Source of the DNA: a bacterium
GTDB taxonomy: Bacteria; Electryoneota; RPQS01
Length of the DNA: 8,115 nucleotides
Direction of reading: 5' to 3'
Assembly (NCBI GenBank): GCA_018814465.1
Contig: JAHIZR010000001.1
Span: 1-8,115 of the forward strand
Of the stretch, positions 4,778 to 8,115 are shown in pieces. A program made the position numbers and the translations under genes. Each line of letters starts with the position of its first letter. Position 1 is the stretch's first letter. The notes beneath the pieces were generated by a model. That model was not told where the DNA came from, ran no database searches, and saw only the letters and a list, made by a program, of their open reading frames with translations.

Positions 4778-7705
4778 ATGCGAACTCTATTGCTTGCTAT
4801 TCTCGCGCTAACTTGTCTGATGGGAACCGCCGCCGCGGCGGTTTGGCCGGCATCAACCGCAACCGCCAATCCCGTACAGGCGGAAGATTCACGGATCCTT
4901 GACAACAGTCCGTTCATCGATTGGCATCTTGTGTCCGCATCGGGTATGGACGTCCCCCTTACAGCCTTCGGTCCACCGCTTCGTATGCCCGTGAATGAAG
5001 CGCTCGAAGCTGTGAAAACGCTTTCGCATTCGCATGCGGACTTCCAACTCGTATCGGACGTCGAAACGCCCGGGAAACGATTCCTCTATCTGCGGGAAAT
5101 GCGGGAGGAACTCCCGGTATTGAGTGGACGCATCGACCTTGTCTATGGTAAATCGCATCTGCTTTCCCGTTGGAATCTCCGCGAACACTCTTCTTGGGAT
5201 GTTCTGGATCAACACCTCCTTTCGATCGAGACCGCGGCTTCCGCGCTTGCTTCCACTGTCCATTACGGCTCATGGTCGCTCAATCAGGAGCAGTCCTTCG
5301 CCGCTTGGTATCCCGATCATGAGTCGAAAATCCTGCGCCCGGTTTTCTGGATTCGCATCGAAGGAACGCTGCCTCACGAACGCCAAGAAGGTATCGTTGA
5401 CGCGCTCTCGGGAGAAATCATTCTCGACTGGCCGGGCGTCTGTACCGATATCGTCAGCGGCACCGTTGCCGGCAGCTTCTGGCCGGAGTACATGCACGAA
5501 GACCCGCAAACCGCTCCCCATGCCTTCGGAACGGTCACCATCAATACCACTCCGGTCATCACCGAGCCCGACGGCACGTTCTCTCTGGAAGCTGGTCAGA
5601 ACGCCGACTTAAGATCGAGAATGCGCGGTCCCTATGTTCGCGTCTTGAATGATGACATTCCCGATGATGACGATCAAGCCGCCATCGAAATGACTCTGCA
5701 GGCTCCCTTCTCTCCGCTGAACATCGACTGGACAGAGGAGATTGCCACCCGCGCGGAATTGAATCTCTTCCATCATACCACTTTCATCTGGATATGGTAT
5801 AAAGAGCTCGATCCTGAGTTTACCGCTCTTGATTATCCGATGCCGGCGGTTGCCAATTACGGTCATGCCTACGATAACGCCTTCTGGAACGGCCACGGTA
5901 TCTATTTCGGCGAGGGAGCGCAATACAATAACTTCGCGATGTACAGCGACATTATCTACCATGAGTACACGCACGGCGTTACGGACGGCATCTATCCGAA
6001 CGGCATGCTGCCCTACACCGGACAATCCGGCTCCATGAACGAGGCTTGGTCCGACTATTTCGCCTGCACAATAAATGGAGATCCGATTTCCGCGGATTGG
6101 ATCGGCGGTTCTGTTGACGGATTTCGCGATTTGGAAAGTGATATGGTCTACGAAGGCGTGGATCACGAAGTGCATGTCGACAGCCCCTATATTTCTGCTC
6201 CTCTTTGGAGAATTCGCTCCCTGCTTGGCGCGGAATACGCGGATTATCTCGCACACTTCTCCAGATATGCCCTTGCCGAAACCTATATAGACTATCTGGT
6301 CGCCGTGCTTGACATGGACGATGATGACAACGACCTCACCAACGGCACTCCCAATTATGCGATTATTTACGACGCCTTCGGCAGGCACGGTATCGGACCT
6401 GATGATGAACCGAATTTCGTGATTCGCAATCTGGAATACTACGCCGACGGCACCGGCGGCAGTTCCGGCAATGGCAATCGCTTTATCGAACCGGGTGAGA
6501 TTGTCGAACTCAATTTCTCGGTTGTGAACGATGTCATTCTCTATCCGCCCCCCGCAACCGGAGTCTCGGTTTCTGTTACCACCGAAGATCCCGATGTCGT
6601 TATCGAAAACGGCGTGGGCAGCGTGGCGGTGCTGGGTCCGGCGCAGGTGTATAATATCTCGGGCATCCTGCTGAATGTGGATGAAACCGCACCCGACCAC
6701 TGGACAGTCATTGATGTCACGGTCAGTGCCAACGGCGGCACGGTCGTCTATGAGGAGTCCTTTGAATTCTCCGTAGGAATGCCTCGCATGTTGATTGTGC
6801 AGGATGATGCGCACAGCGATGTGGAAAAATTCGTTGTGGAAACCGTGCGCAATCAGAATCGCATCTTCGACACCATCCAACTTGACGACCATGCGGATCT
6901 TCCCGATGAGTATATCCCTGAATCGGGATTGATTGTCTGGATCTCAGGAAATGCGGATGGGGCGATCCTGACTGCCGGGGATCAGGTGAAGCTTCGTGAC
7001 TTTATTGATGAAGGAAACAAGATTGTCTTGTCGGGTCAGTTCCTTGCCAATGGACTCATCGGTACGGATTTCCTGCAGTCGACTATCGAAGCGGAAGTAA
7101 TGCCGGAAGCGACATCCACCAGACGGATTGCGGCCGGCGGCGATCCCTTCGAAACGGATAGTTGGTTTCTGTTGGCCGGGACGGGGGGCGCCTCAAATCA
7201 AACGGAGATGGCGGTCTTGAATCCGCTTGGAAACAGCGAAGCGGTCGGATTCTACGGCACCTCTACTGAATACCCGGCGATTGTTCAGTTTCAAAACGAT
7301 CACGGTTTGCTGCTCGGCTTCGGCATCGAGGCGATTTCAAATACCACTCTACTCGGCAACATTGATCGCGCTGCCTTCATGGCCGCCATTTATGCTTGGG
7401 CTGGTGATCCGATCTCGGCATCACCCGATCAGCCCTTGACTTTGATCCCATCTGAATGGTCATTGGGTCCTGCCTATCCGAATCCCTTTAATCCGTCCAC
7501 TCAGATTCCTTATGCGATTCCTTCAATCATTAATGCCGAGTATCGTATTATCGATCTCTTAGGCCGCACAGTTGAAACCGGCATCCTGAGTCAAAAAACC
7601 GGGACGATTCATTGGGAACATTCCGGCCCGTCGGGGCTCTACTTCCTGACCGTCTCCTGTGAGGCTGGCACTCTCCCCGCGCAAAAGCTCGTCCTGCTGA
7701 AATAG
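4778..7705 (+). CDS. Secreted M36/M4-like zinc metallopeptidase with C-terminal type IX-type sorting tail
   Basis: This 975-residue zymogen-like exported protease has several domains. Residues 1-21 are a signal peptide. About 63-135 is an FTP-type propeptide ('YLREMREELPVLSGRIDLVY'), followed to about 220 by a PepSY-like stretch. About 225-310 is a beta domain. About 315-545 is the catalytic region: HEYTH (395-399) gives zinc ligands H395 and H399 and catalytic E396. NEAWSD (421-426) supplies third ligand E422. H466 in EVHVDSPYIS is the likely transition-state histidine. An Asp-rich segment (512-519) near NGTPN may bind calcium. About 546-667 is an Ig/CARDB-like domain. About 669-880 is a Rossmann-like domain of the 'LIVQDD ... 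IVWISG ... LSGQ' type, without an evident catalytic cysteine. About 893-975 is the sorting tail with PNPFNPST (901-908) and a final KLVLLK. The catalytic part is compact for M36. GEGWSD of fungalysins reads MNEAWSD here. Probably co-transcribed with the barrel gene. No Shine-Dalgarno. Confidence 0.95.
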   Translation: MRTLLLAILALTCLMGTAAAAVWPASTATANPVQAEDSRILDNSPFIDWHLVSASGMDVPLTAFGPPLRMPVNEALEAVKTLSHSHADFQLVSDVETPGKRFLYLREMREELPVLSGRIDLVYGKSHLLSRWNLREHSSWDVLDQHLLSIETAASALASTVHYGSWSLNQEQSFAAWYPDHESKILRPVFWIRIEGTLPHERQEGIVDALSGEIILDWPGVCTDIVSGTVAGSFWPEYMHEDPQTAPHAFGTVTINTTPVITEPDGTFSLEAGQNADLRSRMRGPYVRVLNDDIPDDDDQAAIEMTLQAPFSPLNIDWTEEIATRAELNLFHHTTFIWIWYKELDPEFTALDYPMPAVANYGHAYDNAFWNGHGIYFGEGAQYNNFAMYSDIIYHEYTHGVTDGIYPNGMLPYTGQSGSMNEAWSDYFACTINGDPISADWIGGSVDGFRDLESDMVYEGVDHEVHVDSPYISAPLWRIRSLLGAEYADYLAHFSRYALAETYIDYLVAVLDMDDDDNDLTNGTPNYAIIYDAFGRHGIGPDDEPNFVIRNLEYYADGTGGSSGNGNRFIEPGEIVELNFSVVNDVILYPPPATGVSVSVTTEDPDVVIENGVGSVAVLGPAQVYNISGILLNVDETAPDHWTVIDVTVSANGGTVVYEESFEFSVGMPRMLIVQDDAHSDVEKFVVETVRNQNRIFDTIQLDDHADLPDEYIPESGLIVWISGNADGAILTAGDQVKLRDFIDEGNKIVLSGQFLANGLIGTDFLQSTIEAEVMPEATSTRRIAAGGDPFETDSWFLLAGTGGASNQTEMAVLNPLGNSEAVGFYGTSTEYPAIVQFQNDHGLLLGFGIEAISNTTLLGNIDRAAFMAAIYAWAGDPISASPDQPLTLIPSEWSLGPAYPNPFNPSTQIPYAIPSIINAEYRIIDLLGRTVETGILSQKTGTIHWEHSGPSGLYFLTVSCEAGTLPAQKLVLLK

Positions 7706-7722
7706 CCGGAACATTGATAAGC

Positions 7723-7762
7723 AATACAAAAGCGAGACTCGATTGAGTCTCGCTTTTGTATT
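7723..7762 (+). terminator. Strong bidirectional-type terminator after the peptidase gene
   Basis: AATACAAAAGCGAGACTC (7723-7740) and GAGTCTCGCTTTTGTATT (7745-7762) are perfect reverse complements, giving an 18-bp stem with a GATT loop. The 3' side carries the U-rich stretch CUUUUGUAUUCUC. It lies 17 nt past the TAG and closes the barrel-peptidase unit. The symmetric A/T tracts mean it could also stop leftward transcription. Confidence 0.92.
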
Positions 7763-7854
7763 CTCTCAATACTCGTCTGCAATTAGGTTCGTGTCAGTAG
7801 ATTGTTTAAAATACGCACTGTGCAGCTTCAATAAAGATTGGATTGGTTACCTTG

Positions 7855-7925
7855 CGCCGAGCCGGGCTAAGCACAGATTTCTTTTCGCTAACGAGTACTT
7901 CAAGGTGCGCATCCCGGCCGGAATC
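7855..7925. repeat. Probable diverged, shorter member of the left-flank repeat family
   Basis: The segment begins CGCCGAGC...TAAGC, like the start of the unit at 191, and ends GCGCATCCCGGCCGGAATC. That end matches 161-179 at 18 of 19 positions. The interior is about 60 bp shorter and mostly unalignable by eye, so only the two ends support the relationship. Homology is inference. The end match is seen directly. Confidence 0.45.
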
Positions 7926-7943
7926 TTGAACCAAGCGCACCTT
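7902..7943. repeat. Inverted repeat around CCGGCCGG
   Basis: AAGGTGCGC (7902-7910) and GCGCACCTT (7935-7943) are perfect 9-bp complements separated by 24 nt. That spacer contains the palindrome CCGGCCGG (7914-7921). No T-run follows, so it is not a standard terminator. It overlaps the right end of the diverged repeat copy and may be part of the same element. Confidence 0.55.
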
Positions 7944-7960
7944 ACTTGATTCGGCACTCG

Positions 7961-7982
7961 GCAACACCCTCCCGGGTGTTGC
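7961..7982. repeat. Short perfect hairpin without U-tail
   Basis: GCAACACCC (7961-7969) pairs with GGGTGTTGC (7974-7982) across a TCCC loop. The hairpin is flanked by a 7-bp direct repeat CGGCACT (7952-7958 and 7988-7994). No T-run follows, which argues against a terminator. The role is unknown. It may be part of a repetitive extragenic element. Confidence 0.55.
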
Positions 7983-8001
7983 ATCACCGGCACTAATCGA
8001 G

Positions 8002-8019
8002 GCAACCCGGTCGAAATCC
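8002..8019. repeat. Further copy of the GCAACCCGGCCGGAATCC motif
   Basis: GCAACCCGGTCGAAATCC matches 163-180 at 16 of 18 positions, in the same orientation. No other part of the repeat unit is recognisable around it, so it is either a degraded end or a chance match. Confidence 0.35.
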
Positions 8020-8062
8020 ATTTAGCGATAAGCTCCAAGAGGGTGCCTTTCTTTTCTTCCTT

Positions 8063-8115
8063 TATACCTTATACCTCATCCTTCATACCTTCTTCTTTCA
8101 TCCTTCATCCTTCCC
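8063..8115. repeat. Degenerate heptanucleotide pyrimidine-rich array, running off the edge
   Basis: Seven consecutive 7-bp units can be laid out: TATACCT twice (8063, 8070), then CATCCTT (8077), CATACCT (8084), TCTTCTT (8091) and TCATCCT twice (8098, 8105), with TCCC reaching the window end. The DNA just before (8046-8062) is also nearly all pyrimidine. It is therefore a strand-asymmetric low-complexity tract of unknown total length. Confidence 0.7.

Larger units (their letters stand above)
7763..8115. other. Non-coding right flank with hairpins, repeat fragments and a tandem array
   Basis: No convincing gene is visible. Open frames of 60-70 codons here overlap the terminator or the inverted repeats and look like chance. 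The stretch holds a probable diverged copy of the left-hand repeat (7855-7925), an inverted repeat (7902-7943), a hairpin (7961-7982), a further motif copy (8002-8019) and a pyrimidine-rich heptanucleotide array (8063-8115). About 7763-7850 and 8020-8045 show nothing recognisable. Confidence 0.65.

Noticed and set aside
4778..4840. Lipoprotein signal in the peptidase (LTC at residues 11-13)
   Set aside because: Threonine before the cysteine does not fit the lipobox, the cysteine lies inside the hydrophobic core, and a normal AAA cleavage site follows.
5609..6892. 427-codon open frame on the minus strand
   Set aside because: It lies entirely antisense to the well-supported metallopeptidase, spans its zinc-binding site, and its translation (rich in I, V, H, G, R with no recognisable motif) looks like a by-product of codon bias on the other strand.
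41..7775. Shared 10-mer TCAATACTCG at 41-50 and 7766-7775
   Set aside because: Dozens of 10-mer coincidences are expected in 8 kb, and flanking bases do not extend the match.
7961..7982. Second terminator downstream of the peptidase
   Set aside because: The stem is good but no T-run follows on either strand, and the strong terminator at 7723-7762 already closes the unit.
7743..8038. Short open frames of 60-70 codons on both strands
   Set aside because: They overlap the terminator stem, the inverted repeats and the repeat-derived motif, have no start signals and match nothing recognised. The shared 'IPAG' peptide just reflects the repeated DNA motif.

Overview
The window looks like a piece of chromosome from a Gram-negative (diderm) bacterium of the Bacteroidota/FCB type or a related uncultured phylum. 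Four observations point this way. One secreted protein ends in a PNPFNPST-type C-terminal sorting tail, as used by type IX secretion. Another protein is a predicted outer-membrane beta-barrel ending in phenylalanine. None of the three genes has a Shine-Dalgarno sequence at a usable distance. The intergenic DNA carries repeats with the 'GTCATTCTG ... CAGAATCTC' look common in genomes of these groups. No genus or species can be named from the sequence.

Layout. Positions 1-418 hold no gene: they contain two ~95 % identical copies of a ~132-bp repeat with an internal hairpin, then a terminator hairpin serving the gene to its right. Positions 419-3544 (minus strand) encode a 1041-residue SMC/SbcC-like ATPase related to the YhaN/SbcE type. 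It has two long coiled-coil arms and a hydrophobic hairpin where Rad50/SbcC would carry a zinc hook. Positions 3545-3938 form an AT-rich divergent intergenic region with a candidate promoter and operator-like direct repeats for the ATPase, and a stranded Shine-Dalgarno-like heptamer before the rightward genes. Positions 3939-4736 (plus) encode a secreted 265-residue protein: a small N-terminal beta domain followed by an outer-membrane barrel. After 41 bp, positions 4778-7705 (plus) encode a 975-residue multidomain M36/M4-like zinc metallopeptidase. A perfect 18-bp terminator stem closes this two-gene unit. Positions 7763-8115 hold no convincing gene but contain two hairpins, diverged pieces of the left-hand repeat family and a heptanucleotide pyrimidine-rich array that runs off the edge.

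How the genes relate. The two rightward genes are probably co-transcribed and both act at the cell envelope or outside: the barrel in the outer membrane, the peptidase exported as a zymogen and secreted through its C-terminal tail. The leftward ATPase is a separate unit, predicted to be membrane-tethered, with no nuclease partner visible. Nothing ties it functionally to the rightward pair. No phage, CRISPR, insertion-sequence or RNA gene was found. The most unusual items are the orphan membrane-hairpin SMC-like ATPase, the repeat motif found on both flanks of the gene block, and the non-Shine-Dalgarno starts.
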